Shown here: positions 1-9,726 of the stretch, in pieces
Position numbering within the stretch: the stretch's first letter is position 1
Layout of the letters: every line of letters begins with the position of its first letter
Source: Bdellovibrionales bacterium
GTDB lineage: Bacteria > Bdellovibrionota > Bdellovibrionia > Bdellovibrionales > JAKFYE01
Direction of reading: 5' to 3'
Length of the DNA: 64,000 nt
NCBI GenBank assembly: GCA_021731045.1
Contig: JAKFYE010000003.1
Coordinates: 23,306 to 87,305, forward strand
Program-made: the position numbers and the translations under genes
The notes under the pieces: model-generated
Databases searched by the model: none
What the model was told of the DNA's origin: nothing
Seen by the model: only the letters and a program-made list of their open reading frames with translations

Positions 1-34
1 GGCACCTATTTGGGAGCTCAGATTGGGAAGTCGC

Positions 35-1831
35 ATGATTCAGAAATTGCCAGCACAGGTTGTAGATCAAATTGCGGCCGGAGAGGTTCTTGAACGTCCG
101 GCAAATCTTGTAAAAGAACTGATAGAAAATAGCTTAGATGCTGGAGCCACAGAGTTAGAAATCTACGTGGCCCAAGGTGGGCGCTCTTTACTCGTTAAAG
201 ATAATGGGTCTGGAATAACACAAGAAGATTTACCGTTAGCTTTTGAAAGACATGCGACAAGTAAAATTACAAAAGCTTCTGACTTATGGCAATTACACTC
301 ATTTGGATTTCGCGGAGAAGCCCTTGCAAGTAGCGCAGCTGTAAGTCAGTTAACTATCACCACGCGTACAAAAGAGTCTTCATCTGCATTTAGGCAAAGC
401 TCAGAATTTGGAACACTCGGAGACATTCATCCTGTCGGTGGTGATGTCGGAACAACTGTCGAAGTGGCCCGACTTTTTGAAAATGTGCCGGCGCGACTTA
501 AGTTTTTAAAAACAGATTCCTCTGAAATTTCTCAAATAAAAAAAACAATAAAAGCTCTTGCGCTTTCAAATCCGTTAGTCACCTTTCGCGTTTATATAGA
601 AAATCAGTTGTTGCTTCATTGGCCAGCGACAACATGGATAAAGCGCATTGAAGATGTTTTAATAAAAAAAGATATGTTGAGTGGACAAAACGAAGGTTCG
701 TCCTATGCCGCTCAATGTTTTTTTACGAGCCCAAGTGATATCGAAAAAACCTCACAAAACATGTGGTTCTTTGTCAACAAACGTTGGATTCAAGATCGCT
801 CGTTACAAGCCGCTATTATGGAAGCTTATCGCAATTTACTTATGCATGGTGAGTATCCTTCCGCGGTCGTTTTTTTGGACGTCCCAACAGAGGACGTAGA
901 TGTCAATGTTAGCCCTACAAAATCTCAAGTTAAATTTAGCGATCCACGTGCGGTGTTTCGATTGGTACACTATGGAATTCGTAATGAATTGGAAAAAGCA
1001 CCCTGGTTGAAATCCGTACTGACGGAGACATTACAACCCCAATTAACCCCGACAGGCGAAGTGACAATTCAAAATTTTGCCGAACAAAATTATTTCCCAT
1101 CGTCTGAGCTTGAACGTACCCAATTTCAAACTAAAACTTTTAAACAAACATTGGAAAGTCTCGCGCCCTATAAAACAGAGGCCGTCACGCAAACTTCTGA
1201 GCGTCAAATTCGCACAAACGAAAAGCCATTAGAAATAAAACCTCTATGGAGCGCGCTGCAAGTTTTAGGGCAAACAAACCTTACGTATATTGTCGCCCAG
1301 TCCTCGCGTGGCGTGATGTTTATTGATCAACATGCGGCTCATGAGCGGATTAACTTTGAACGGTTGATGAAGTCTTGGAAGACCAAGAGTATGCTTGAAT
1401 CACAATCGTTTTTAATCCCGTTATCGTTAAAAATGGAAACCTCTCAGATCGAAGCACTGATCAATTATGAGCCCCAGTTGCAAAAGATGGGAATTTCTAT
1501 CGAACAGGGTGGGCCAGAAATGCTTTATGTTCTGTCGTGCCCAGCGATTCTTAAAGAGGACGCCCTGGCCAAAGCTTTAGAAAAACTGGCTCATGAAATT
1601 CAAGAAAACGGCGATTCTATGGCTATTGAGAAAAAGTTGGGAGACATTTTTGCTACTATGGCCTGTCACTCGTCAGTTCGTGCGGGACAATCGCTCAGCA
1701 CCGAAGAGATGCAATCGTTACTCGTACAAATGGATGAGTTTCCGCTATCCAGTTTCTGCCCACATGGTCGACCGGTCTTTGTTGAATATAGTTTTCGCGA
1801 GCTTGATACTGAGTTTGGACGCATTGTATGA
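35..1831 (+). CDS. mutL: DNA mismatch repair protein MutL (endonuclease type)
   Basis: MutL couples mismatch recognition by MutS to strand incision. The N-terminal GHKL ATPase is complete: ELIENSLDAGA, DNGSGI, RHATSKI and FGFRGEAL all lie within the first 100 residues. The C-terminal half carries the endonuclease motif DQHAAHERINFE near residue 430, then ACHSSVRAG and CPHGRPV, the metal-site motifs of MutL proteins that nick DNA themselves. The organism therefore probably lacks a Dam/MutH strand-discrimination system (family knowledge). The reading frame opens upstream at a TTG at 23, but ATG at 35 gives the canonical MIQKLP N-terminus and has GGGAAG just before it. The stop overlaps the miaA start as ATGA, so the two are translationally coupled. 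Confidence 0.97.
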   Translation: MIQKLPAQVVDQIAAGEVLERPANLVKELIENSLDAGATELEIYVAQGGRSLLVKDNGSGITQEDLPLAFERHATSKITKASDLWQLHSFGFRGEALASSAAVSQLTITTRTKESSSAFRQSSEFGTLGDIHPVGGDVGTTVEVARLFENVPARLKFLKTDSSEISQIKKTIKALALSNPLVTFRVYIENQLLLHWPATTWIKRIEDVLIKKDMLSGQNEGSSYAAQCFFTSPSDIEKTSQNMWFFVNKRWIQDRSLQAAIMEAYRNLLMHGEYPSAVVFLDVPTEDVDVNVSPTKSQVKFSDPRAVFRLVHYGIRNELEKAPWLKSVLTETLQPQLTPTGEVTIQNFAEQNYFPSSELERTQFQTKTFKQTLESLAPYKTEAVTQTSERQIRTNEKPLEIKPLWSALQVLGQTNLTYIVAQSSRGVMFIDQHAAHERINFERLMKSWKTKSMLESQSFLIPLSLKMETSQIEALINYEPQLQKMGISIEQGGPEMLYVLSCPAILKEDALAKALEKLAHEIQENGDSMAIEKKLGDIFATMACHSSVRAGQSLSTEEMQSLLVQMDEFPLSSFCPHGRPVFVEYSFRELDTEFGRIV

Positions 1832-2790
1832 AATTGGTTTTTGTGGTGGGTCCCACCGCAAGTGGTAAATCGCAATTTGCGCTGGAAGCTGCAAGTCGTT
1901 TAACCAATCAAGGCATCAAATCTGAAATTATGAATTGTGATAGCCTTCAAGTCTATCGAGCGTTAGATATCGGGACCGCCAAACCTACGCCAACTGAAAT
2001 GTCTCGTGTCCCTCATCATCTTTTTGATTTTATATCAGCACCATCTACGTTAACGGCCGGAGAGTATCGCCAATTGGCTTTAGACAAAATTAAAGAATGT
2101 GCCGAGCGGCAAACACAATTAATTTTTGTTGTCGGGGGCAGTGGATTTTATTTTCATGCTTTGGAATATGGAATGTTTGATTTAGGCAAAGCCTCAGCAA
2201 GCATTCACATGGAAGTTCAAAAACAAGCTCAAGAAAATTTAGAGACTTTGTTTCGAGAGTTACATTCTGTAGACCCTGTTTATGCGCAAAAAATAGGATC
2301 GAAAGATTCGTATCGAATTCAACGAGCGGTCGAGTTGATTCGAACATACGGCGATTCTCCGACGATGATACGTTCGCGTTTTCAAAAAAAATCTTTGGAA
2401 TATTCGGTGGTGAAGCTGGGGTTTACAAGACAAAGGTCAGAGCTAAAGGTGTTAATCAAAGAAAGAACGCAAAAAATGTTAGCGACGGGGTTGATCAACG
2501 AAGTTCGTAGTTTGTTGGATCAAGGGCTGGAATCTTGGCCCCCGCTCACAAGCGTAGGGTATAAAGAAACCGTCTCGTTTTTGAAAAACGACATAAATGA
2601 AACAGAATTATTAGAATCTATTGTTCAAAACACAATGAAACTCGCAAAAAAACAAATGACGTGGTTCAAGCGCGATAAAGAAATCAAATGGTTTGATTCT
2701 GAGTCGGAGCGCGCTCGATTTTTCGATGTACTTAAGGAAGAGTTAACACGTCTTGACGCAAAAGCGCATACGGATAATAATAAACTATGA
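1828..2790 (+). CDS. miaA: tRNA dimethylallyltransferase MiaA
   Basis: MiaA transfers dimethylallyl from DMAPP to N6 of A37 in tRNAs that read UNN codons. The P-loop VGPTASGKS is at residues 6-14, followed by the family signature DSLQVYRALDIGTAKPT and, in the second half, LTSVGYKE. At 320 residues it is of normal length. It starts inside the mutL stop (ATGA) and its own stop overlaps the start of the YicC-family gene in the same way, so it sits in the middle of a tightly coupled housekeeping operon. Confidence 0.97.
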   Translation: MKLVFVVGPTASGKSQFALEAASRLTNQGIKSEIMNCDSLQVYRALDIGTAKPTPTEMSRVPHHLFDFISAPSTLTAGEYRQLALDKIKECAERQTQLIFVVGGSGFYFHALEYGMFDLGKASASIHMEVQKQAQENLETLFRELHSVDPVYAQKIGSKDSYRIQRAVELIRTYGDSPTMIRSRFQKKSLEYSVVKLGFTRQRSELKVLIKERTQKMLATGLINEVRSLLDQGLESWPPLTSVGYKETVSFLKNDINETELLESIVQNTMKLAKKQMTWFKRDKEIKWFDSESERARFFDVLKEELTRLDAKAHTDNNKL

Positions 2791-3665
2791 AAAGCATGAC
2801 CGGCTTTGGCGTTAGCCAAAAAAAAAATAAAAATGTCACGATAGACGTTTCCATTCGTGCGGTGAATGGTCGGTTTTTTGATGCCAAAATTCATTTGCCC
2901 TCTGAGTACCAACAATTTGAAAAAGACATTCGAGAATGTGTTGTAAAACAAATACAACGCGGAAGCGTTTCGATTGTCGTCAGTCGTAAACGTGCCACGC
3001 TGACGAGCGAAAAAAATATTGTAACCAATCTTGCTGTTGCAAAAAAGTATGTTTCAGAAATGCGAAAGCTTGCAAAAACGATAAAAATAAAAGGTGAGCC
3101 AACTCTAGAAATGCTTTCACGTTTGTCAGATATATTTGTAGTCGAAGAATCTGCGGCGGTGGTTGTTGGAGACGAAAAAGAAATTGTACTTAAAGCCGTT
3201 CACGAAGCCATAGCGAGGCTGGAGAGCGAACGTCTTCGAGAAGGTGAGAGTTTGAAACGCACGCTTCAAGAGCGTGTGGCTCTTCTCGAAAGTTTAAGAC
3301 AAAAAATTTATGATTCCCGAGATGAAGCCAATCAGGCGCTTAAAGCCAAGTTAGAAAAACGAGCGGAAGAGCTAAAACTTAAAACTTTTGATTCTCAAAG
3401 ATTGTCAGATGAAATCGTTTGGCTTCTTGATAAGAGCGATATTGACGAAGAGCTTACTCGACTCAAAGAACATCTTTATCATTTTACAAGTTTAATGAAG
3501 TTGCCTGAAAGCCAAGGTAAAAAGATGGATTTTTATACACAAGAACTGTTGCGTGAAGTGAATACGATTGGCTCAAAGGCGAATCACGGAAAGATCACGC
3601 AATCGGTGATCGAGGCAAAAAATTTGATTGAACAGATTAAAGAGCAAGTACAAAACATCGAGTGA
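2787..3665 (+). CDS. yicC: YicC/YloC-family endoribonuclease
   Basis: The 292-residue protein begins MKSMTGFG, the hallmark of the YicC family, and ends with the conserved DUF1732 block including KSDIDEELTRLKEHL and GSKANH. YicC of E. coli and YloC of Bacillus are known as oligomeric endoribonucleases; activity here is inferred from the family. The gene overlaps miaA by 4 nt and precedes gmk by 7 nt. A yicC-gmk-rpoZ order is common in bacteria, which strengthens the call. Confidence 0.95.
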   Translation: MKSMTGFGVSQKKNKNVTIDVSIRAVNGRFFDAKIHLPSEYQQFEKDIRECVVKQIQRGSVSIVVSRKRATLTSEKNIVTNLAVAKKYVSEMRKLAKTIKIKGEPTLEMLSRLSDIFVVEESAAVVVGDEKEIVLKAVHEAIARLESERLREGESLKRTLQERVALLESLRQKIYDSRDEANQALKAKLEKRAEELKLKTFDSQRLSDEIVWLLDKSDIDEELTRLKEHLYHFTSLMKLPESQGKKMDFYTQELLREVNTIGSKANHGKITQSVIEAKNLIEQIKEQVQNIE

Positions 3666-3672
3666 GGATGAC

Positions 3673-4254
3673 GTGAGCCTAAGACCAAAACTCATTATAG
3701 TCTCAGCGCCTAGTGGAGCCGGAAAGTCCACTTTGTGTGATCGCGCGTTGAAAGAGTTTCCACAGCTTGTTGATACGATCACGTACACGACGCGCCCGAT
3801 GCGCCAAAACGAAAGCGAAGGACACCCCTACCACTTCGTGAGTGAATCCAAATTCATAGAGCTGCGTGAGAAAGATTTTTTTGTGGAATGGGCGATTGTA
3901 CACGGCAAGCTGTACGGTACGCCAAGACACCAGCTTGAAGACGCCTGGAAGGCTGAAAAGTGGATTATTATGGATGTTGATGTGCAAGGGGCAGCGACGT
4001 TTAAACGCCTTTATCCCGAAGGAGTATCCATTTTCATACTTCCCCCTTCTATTGACGAACTGCGTAGACGTATCCAATCGCGAGATAAGGGCCGTACCCC
4101 TGATCTTGAAGTGCGATTGCGGAACGCGGATATAGAACTTAAAGAGGCTTCACGTTTCGACTACCAAATTGTGAATGACCAATTTGACGACTCCTACTCT
4201 GAGTTCAAAAAAATCCTCCAAAAAATGTTTGAAGGCTCGAGCAAAAAGAGCTAA
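3673..4254 (+). CDS. gmk: Guanylate kinase
   Basis: Gmk phosphorylates GMP to GDP with ATP. The P-loop [10 protein letters not shown] lies at the N-terminus, followed by the GMP-binding region with [17 protein letters not shown]. The frame is open from a TTG at 3628, but GTG at 3673 is the better start: GAGG sits 5 nt upstream and the P-loop then falls at the expected distance from the N-terminus. The mature length of 193 residues is typical. It lies between yicC and rpoZ, in the usual setting that links nucleotide supply to transcription genes. Confidence 0.95.
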   Translation: MSLRPKLIIVSAPSGAGKSTLCDRALKEFPQLVDTITYTTRPMRQNESEGHPYHFVSESKFIELREKDFFVEWAIVHGKLYGTPRHQLEDAWKAEKWIIMDVDVQGAATFKRLYPEGVSIFILPPSIDELRRRIQSRDKGRTPDLEVRLRNADIELKEASRFDYQIVNDQFDDSYSEFKKILQKMFEGSSKKS

Positions 4255-4285
4255 CGTCGCCTCTTGTCATTATTGGAGGTCTTTC

Positions 4286-4525
4286 ATGGCACGTATTACG
4301 GTAGAAGATTGCTTAGAAAACGTTCCTAATCGCTTTGCACTTGTTATGCTTGTCGCAAAACGTGCAAAAGAATTGCTTAAAGGCGCCCCTCTAGCTGTGA
4401 AAAATAAAGACAATAAGTACGTTGTGAGTGCGCTTCGTGAAGTCGCGACAGGCCGTGTTCACTATGAAAACCACAATGTGGGTGATCCTCTTATTGCTGA
4501 AATCGAATTCGATTTAAAACGCTAA
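4286..4525 (+). CDS. rpoZ: RNA polymerase omega subunit
   Basis: Omega assists folding and assembly of the beta-prime subunit of RNA polymerase. The product is 79 residues and begins [20 protein letters not shown], matching the family start closely; residues [16 protein letters not shown] form the conserved helix. The ATG at 4286 has GGAGG 6 nt upstream, so the longer in-frame opening from 4175 is rejected. It closes the mutL-miaA-yicC-gmk-rpoZ run and is followed at once by a terminator. In gammaproteobacteria spoT often follows rpoZ; here an rsh gene lies about 2 kb away, separated by one inverted gene. Confidence 0.95.
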   Translation: MARITVEDCLENVPNRFALVMLVAKRAKELLKGAPLAVKNKDNKYVVSALREVATGRVHYENHNVGDPLIAEIEFDLKR

Positions 4526-4533
4526 TTCAAAAA

Positions 4534-4560
4534 AAATGAGAGGTTTTGATCCTCTCATTT
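4534..4560. terminator. Bidirectional rho-independent terminator
   Basis: A 10-bp perfect stem, AAATGAGAGG pairing with CCTCTCATTT around a 7-nt loop TTTTGAT, follows rpoZ directly. An A-run on the left and T-rich sequence on the right make it able to work in both directions. It separates rpoZ from the convergent lectin-like gene. Confidence 0.85.
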
Positions 4561-4578
4561 CATACTTAGGTTTAATTT

Positions 4579-6351
4579 TTATTTATTTGTGTTTGTCGCC
4601 CAACGCGCTTTGTTTTCAGTATCGTAGAGCACGAGATTGCCGTCGCTTTGGACTATCAAGCGGGCCCCACTATAACCATCCGTTTTAGAAGTAAAGACCA
4701 CGCGTTGATTCGAATCATAAACAACAAAATTTCCATCACCTTGCATAACGGCCTGTCCCGGACTCGTGCCGGGTGTGAGACTTGACCAAAGCGCCTTGCC
4801 CTGCGAGTAGAGAACTAAATTTCCGTCATTCTGATAGATGAGAGATACGCTGCCATCACCAGAGATTATACTCTCTCCCGCTTTTAAGGATTCATTCGGC
4901 AAAAGCGTGTCTGAACCCGATGATCCATTTGACGGCGATGGAGTAGGGTTTGGAGATGAAGGTTGCGGAGTTGGCTCTGGAAGATTAGTTCCTTCTTTAT
5001 TTCCGCCGTCGATACGCGCTTGATCTGTAACGGAGTCTTCTGTCCACCAATTTGGAATACATCCATCATAACTTTCCATCGAATATTCTACCGAATCGCC
5101 ATTCAGATCTACGTTCTCGAGGGATTCTGGCGAAATATTAAATTCGCTAAAATTTTTCTTTCCGCAAGCCGTGAGATACTCACCACCTGAATTGCTAATG
5201 ATATTATCGAAAACCGAAATTTTACCAGTCGCTTGATCGATGTTTAAACCAAGCATGGCATTGCTAATATCGTTGTCTCGAACGACGCCACCAAATGTTG
5301 GTGCTTGGTACCAGGCATCGGCACCTATATAGAGACCAAAACCACATCTTTTCTTGCTACCGCAATCAATCATGTTGCCACGAATTTCTGAGTTTGTGAA
5401 ATCTCCGCTACCCCCAGGCCAAGCATGAATCATGAGTGCCGCAAAGGAAGAGCCGGCAAAAGTTGTATCATGGACAATGCGATTTTCATTTATGGCACAT
5501 CTTTGACAACCGCCAAAAATAAGATCTACGTCAGTGTTATTAATAAATAAATTGTGCGACACTTCGGCATCAGAGTTATCGTGGACAGTTAGTCCGTCAG
5601 CCCATCGTTCATTAATATTATGAATACCGTTATTGGCCACTACGTTATTTACGAAGTTAAAACCTACCGCAGAACGAGCCACCTCAAAACCTGTTGAGCA
5701 TGGTGAATTTCGAATCACCGAGTTGGTCATCACAAAATTCTGTCCCTCTAAAGTCATGTTGTTACCTAAATAACGTTGTCCTGTCTGGCTGTTACACATT
5801 TTAGTTACATTACGAACAGAGTTTCCTTTATCGCCATCCACTACGACGTGATCGATGTAAACCGCGCTACTTTGAATATGAAACACCCCATTTTTAGTAG
5901 CATTGTTCATCGGGACAGAAAGCATAAACACAGCACAACGGCTCATATCATTGACATCACAAGGACTACTTGAGCTGGTATCTAAACCTTTTGTTCCTAT
6001 AAAGAGTGGCTTATTAATACGAATTCCAGAATCCAGTTTGTACTTTCCGGGAGCTAGAAGAATTTTAGAATATTCAGGTGCCTGATCAAAACATTTTTGT
6101 AGTCCGGCGGTGACGGCAGAATTTGTATTCGATTTAACTGCACAGGTATATTCGTTGGGATATTTTTGATGAGCCATGTCTCCGAGGTCTGAGTACCCGC
6201 TATCATTTAAACTCGTATCAAAAACGACTTGTAATTGATTGCTGTCTTGAGACAGCGTTTTCGGCGTGATGGATTTCATCCCCGAACAGTTTATAAAAAA
6301 GAGGGCGCTACTAAAGGTTACAACTTTAAGAAGTAATGTGAGCAATTTCAT
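4579..6351 (-). CDS. Exported right-handed beta-helix protein with C-terminal bulb-type lectin domain
   Basis: The start at 6351 (AGGAG 4 nt upstream) gives a hydrophobic leader ending FFINC, a non-canonical lipobox, so a lipoprotein is likely. Residues of about 80-420 are rich in N/V/G with recurring patterns such as NNVVANNGIHNIN and RGNMIDCG, typical of parallel beta-helix (NosD/pectate-lyase-like) repeats that bind or cleave polysaccharide. A proline-rich linker (PEPTPQPSSPNPTPSPS) leads to three repeats bearing the QxDxNxVxY motif of GNA/bulb-type mannose lectins: QNDGNLVLY, QGDGNFVVY and QSDGNLVLY. The combination suggests a surface or secreted glycan-binding protein or glycan lyase; no catalytic residues can be assigned. 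An alternative start at 6396 is unlikely. Confidence 0.85.
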   Translation of the reverse strand: MKLLTLLLKVVTFSSALFFINCSGMKSITPKTLSQDSNQLQVVFDTSLNDSGYSDLGDMAHQKYPNEYTCAVKSNTNSAVTAGLQKCFDQAPEYSKILLAPGKYKLDSGIRINKPLFIGTKGLDTSSSSPCDVNDMSRCAVFMLSVPMNNATKNGVFHIQSSAVYIDHVVVDGDKGNSVRNVTKMCNSQTGQRYLGNNMTLEGQNFVMTNSVIRNSPCSTGFEVARSAVGFNFVNNVVANNGIHNINERWADGLTVHDNSDAEVSHNLFINNTDVDLIFGGCQRCAINENRIVHDTTFAGSSFAALMIHAWPGGSGDFTNSEIRGNMIDCGSKKRCGFGLYIGADAWYQAPTFGGVVRDNDISNAMLGLNIDQATGKISVFDNIISNSGGEYLTACGKKNFSEFNISPESLENVDLNGDSVEYSMESYDGCIPNWWTEDSVTDQARIDGGNKEGTNLPEPTPQPSSPNPTPSPSNGSSGSDTLLPNESLKAGESIISGDGSVSLIYQNDGNLVLYSQGKALWSSLTPGTSPGQAVMQGDGNFVVYDSNQRVVFTSKTDGYSGARLIVQSDGNLVLYDTENKARWATNTNK

Positions 6352-6678
6352 AGGTCTCCTCTGTGTACCAGTAGTCAAAAGCAAGAGAGACACCAACTGG
6401 CAAGCCCTTCATGTCCAATCGTAGACTTATTAAAATGTCTCAACATGGACATGTGTAGTAACTTTAGACGTAGGTGTTTTCCACTAGATATCTTTAAAAT
6501 GAACCTAAAAACCTCTATATTCTTTAATAGCCCGACCTAGATAGAGCACTTAAAACAATAGGCTTTTTTAATTCAACTCTGTGTTTTGAGGTGTTTTTGA
6601 AATCCTTAAAATTCCTGCAAATTCAAGCATCTTCTGCGACGCACAAATTGGTTTTTTTAGGTACAATGAGACATCGCC
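6352..6678. other. Divergent intergenic region between lectin lipoprotein and rsh genes
   Basis: These 327 bp separate two divergent starts and must hold promoters for both. The sequence is AT-rich. I see no convincing -35/-10 pair, riboswitch or strong hairpin, and no plausible small ORF. Confidence 0.5.
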
Positions 6679-8880
6679 ATGGCTGACGCAAATCAAGATG
6701 TCTCAGAAAAATTCAAACACATCAAAACGATTGAGGATCTAACCGCACGTATTCGCGAGTACCATCCCCAGGGTGACATCAAAATGATTGAACGTGCGTA
6801 TCAAATTTCAGAAAACGCGCATAAAGGACAAATTCGCCGAAGTGGAGAGGCTTATATTTCTCACCCGCTAAATGTGGCGGGAATTTTAACAGAGTTAAAA
6901 CTCGATCTCGTCACCATCGCGGCAGGTCTCCTTCATGATACCGTTGAAGATACGCACCTAACTTTAGAGCAAATCAAAGCTGATTTCGGTCCCGACGTTG
7001 CGGAGCTCGTCGATGGCGTGACTAAGATTTCGCAAATCAAATTTAGTAACACCCACGCAAAACAAGGTGAAAATATTCGGAAAATGATCGTCGCGATGGG
7101 AAAAGACATTCGTGTCGTTCTCGTAAAAATAGCCGATCGATTGCATAACATGAGAACATTGAACCATATGTCGTTTGAAAAACAAGCGCGCATCGCTCAA
7201 GAAACTCTCGATATTTACGCCCCTCTTTGTAGCCGTCTCGGAGTAAATACTTGGAAGATAGAGCTTGAAGATTTAAGTTTTCGCTATTTAAAACCGGATG
7301 CGTATTACGACCTTGTTCAAAAAGTTTCAAAAAAGAAGAAGGAACGAGAAAAGTACATAGAAGAAGTTAAAACTATTTTAAATCAAAATATGAAGCAGGC
7401 AGGAATCACGTGTGAGATTCAAGGCCGACCCAAACATTTTTATTCGATTTATAAAAAAATGACGGCGCGAAATATTGATTATGATCAAATTTATGACGTA
7501 CTTGCATTTAGAATACTCGTAGACTCGGTTGCAAAATGTTATGAGGCTTTAGGAATCGTCCATTCTCTCTATAAACCTATTCCCGGCCGTTTTAAAGATT
7601 TCATCGCGATGGCGAAAACTAATAATTATCAAAGTTTACACACGGCCATCATTGGGCCAATGGCTGAACAAATCGAAATCCAAATTCGTACACACGAAAT
7701 GCATTTAATCGCCGAGCGCGGAATCGCGGCTCATTGGAAGTACAAAGAAAAAGGCGGAATTGATCAACAGACTGAGAAAAAGTTCAATTGGCTTCGCGAC
7801 CTCGTCAGTTGGCATCAACAAGTTCACGATTCCGATGAGTTTTTAGAAACAGTTAAAAATGACCTTTTTGATTCGGAAATTTATGTCTTTACACCTAAAG
7901 GCGAAGTGCGAGAGTTTCCTGAGGGGGCAACGCCGATTGATTTTGCATATGCCGTTCACACAGATGTCGGGAATCGCACCGTAGGCGCAAAAGTAAATGG
8001 TAAAATCGTACCACTAAAACATAAGTTGCGAAATGGTGATCGTATTGAAATTTTGACTTCGCCAACTCAAACGCCCCACAAAGATTGGCTCAAATACTGT
8101 ATCACCTCTCGCGCGCAAAGTAAGATTCGCTCGTTTATTACGGCTGAAGAACGCAAACGCGCAACTCATTTGGGACAGGAAATTTTAGAGAAAGAGTTTC
8201 GTAAAGTGGGCATAGCTGTCAACAAAGTAGCTAAAGGCCTGGATTACGAAAAATACATTAAAGAGGTTGGCGCTTCAGATATCTCTGAATTGTATATGCT
8301 CGTAGGTTACGGAAAAATCACGCCCGACAAAGTGATTCAACGTTTAGCTCCCGACGCAAAACCTGTCGCGGCAGAGTCAGAAAAAGAAAGTTTTTTAGGC
8401 AAAGTTTTTAAAGAAGCCTTAAATAGAAAAAAGAAATCCGATGCGATCATTAAGGTGAGCGGTCAGACAGATATATTAGTGCGATACGCACGTTGCTGTA
8501 ATCCGATTCCAGGTGATCCTATTATCGGGTTTATTTCACGTGGAAGAGGCGTGACCGTTCATCAGGCTTCATGCACAAAAGCTTTCCAAATCGACGGACA
8601 ACGTAAGATTGATGTAGAGTGGACAGGGACGTCGTCAGGGATACGTCATACAAAAATCAAAGTGGTGTCACAAGACGCTCCAGGTTTACTTAAGCTCATG
8701 AGCGAAACGTTCACTAATAACGGGGTTAACATTGCGAATGCCCAAATTCGTACGACAAAAGATAACAAAGGTGTTTGCATTTTTGATGTGACGGTTAAAG
8801 ATACCAAACAGGTTTTAAAAGTGATTGCGGATCTTCAAAAGATCAAAGGTATACTCGACGTGGAGCGCGTCAACGCATAA
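6679..8880 (+). CDS. Bifunctional (p)ppGpp synthetase/hydrolase, RelA/SpoT homologue
   Basis: This 733-residue long RSH makes and degrades the stringent-response alarmone (p)ppGpp. The N-terminal HD hydrolase domain is intact (SHPLNVA, LLHDTVEDT, ADRLHNMRT). The synthetase domain contains GRFKDFIAMAK followed by YQSLHT; RFKD is the RxKD motif of bifunctional Rel/SpoT enzymes, in contrast to the EFDD of monofunctional RelA. A TGS domain follows (IYVFTPKGEVREFPEGATPIDFAYAVH, here cited in part as FTPKGEVREFPEGAT), then a region with RYARCCNPIPGD and a C-terminal ACT domain. It is a single gene with its own upstream region. It could be annotated relA, spoT or rsh; bifunctionality is a motif-based inference. 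Confidence 0.95.
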   Translation: MADANQDVSEKFKHIKTIEDLTARIREYHPQGDIKMIERAYQISENAHKGQIRRSGEAYISHPLNVAGILTELKLDLVTIAAGLLHDTVEDTHLTLEQIKADFGPDVAELVDGVTKISQIKFSNTHAKQGENIRKMIVAMGKDIRVVLVKIADRLHNMRTLNHMSFEKQARIAQETLDIYAPLCSRLGVNTWKIELEDLSFRYLKPDAYYDLVQKVSKKKKEREKYIEEVKTILNQNMKQAGITCEIQGRPKHFYSIYKKMTARNIDYDQIYDVLAFRILVDSVAKCYEALGIVHSLYKPIPGRFKDFIAMAKTNNYQSLHTAIIGPMAEQIEIQIRTHEMHLIAERGIAAHWKYKEKGGIDQQTEKKFNWLRDLVSWHQQVHDSDEFLETVKNDLFDSEIYVFTPKGEVREFPEGATPIDFAYAVHTDVGNRTVGAKVNGKIVPLKHKLRNGDRIEILTSPTQTPHKDWLKYCITSRAQSKIRSFITAEERKRATHLGQEILEKEFRKVGIAVNKVAKGLDYEKYIKEVGASDISELYMLVGYGKITPDKVIQRLAPDAKPVAAESEKESFLGKVFKEALNRKKKSDAIIKVSGQTDILVRYARCCNPIPGDPIIGFISRGRGVTVHQASCTKAFQIDGQRKIDVEWTGTSSGIRHTKIKVVSQDAPGLLKLMSETFTNNGVNIANAQIRTTKDNKGVCIFDVTVKDTKQVLKVIADLQKIKGILDVERVNA

Positions 8881-8977
8881 AACGTGGGTAAATAAATCTC
8901 CAAAGAGCTGTCTTAATATTTTAGGTAAACTCAAATTTTATATCGTTGATTTAAAGAGACAATTCTGAAAATGAAAA

Positions 8978-9009
8978 GATCCTACCTGTCGAGATAGACA
9001 GATAGGATC
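8978..9009 (-). terminator. Terminator of the 9016-9726 gene
   Basis: GATCCTA(C)CTGTC pairs with GACAG(A)TAGGATC around a 6-nt loop. On the minus strand it is followed by TTTTCATTTT, so it best serves the minus-strand gene ending at 9016. It may also stop transcripts from rsh. Confidence 0.7.
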
Positions 9010-9015
9010 CACTAA

Positions 9016-9726
9016 TTAGTAACCGAAGGCTTCTTGAAGACTATTGCGAGAACCTGGATCCGTATCTCCAATTGATTTAGCTTCTCTGATGATAGCCAAA
9101 CGGACTTCTGGTTTTACGCCGTTCAAGCCCCAGAGAGTATTCACGATAGTGCTGGCTCTTTCTGGTTTGCAACCCGAATAGGCGAGCATCATTCCAAATA
9201 CAGTCGGTCCACGATGTTTCATTCCATTACAACCCATTGCTAGATACTTATGCTTTGAGGCACACGAGAGAAAACTGGTTCTTGCCGTAGCAAATTCTTG
9301 CGATAATTTGCGTCTGTATTCTTGAGGTCCACTTGAAGTGTTGAGATCTTTAGGGTTAGTCATATAGATATGTGTAAAGAAATCTTCTGCATCGCCGTTT
9401 CCTTCATTGAGATACCACGTACAGTATTTGTCTGAAGATCCTGCCGTCGAAGCCGACTTCGCATAACTTATTAAAGAGTCTGTATCCGAATTTCCAACCG
9501 CAGCACCGAGAACCGTTACGTCACCAAGCTTAAACATATGCGCATTACCAATGCTTTTATTGGCGACGGATTTTTCTAAGCTTAAAAATGTTTTGGGGTC
9601 ACAATACGAGGGTTCTCCTGGCTCCAAAACTTCTGGATCCGTCGGTGGTTTTGGTTTTGATCCCATGGCAAAAGTGGCGGCGGGAAGGATCGCAAGAGAG
9701 AGCAAAAGTGCAAAAAATATTTTCAT
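9016..9726 (-). CDS. Exported protein of unknown function
   Basis: The 236-residue product has a clear Sec signal peptide (MKIFFALLLSLAILPAATFA) with AGGA 8 nt before the ATG. A short proline-rich stretch follows (PKPPTDPEVLEPGEP), then a mainly helical body with several cysteines (YCDP, KYCTW, LSCASKH, MGCNGM, SGCK). Paired cysteines suggest a periplasmic or secreted, disulphide-bonded protein. I do not recognise a family. It is monocistronic with its own terminator downstream and a 370-bp divergent promoter region upstream. Confidence 0.75.
   Translation of the reverse strand: MKIFFALLLSLAILPAATFAMGSKPKPPTDPEVLEPGEPSYCDPKTFLSLEKSVANKSIGNAHMFKLGDVTVLGAAVGNSDTDSLISYAKSASTAGSSDKYCTWYLNEGNGDAEDFFTHIYMTNPKDLNTSSGPQEYRRKLSQEFATARTSFLSCASKHKYLAMGCNGMKHRGPTVFGMMLAYSGCKPERASTIVNTLWGLNGVKPEVRLAIIREAKSIGDTDPGSRNSLQEAFGY

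Noticed and set aside
6540..6580. Weak hairpin (AGCC/GGCT) followed by T-run upstream of rsh
   Set aside because: Only about four pairs over a long loop; not a credible terminator or attenuator.
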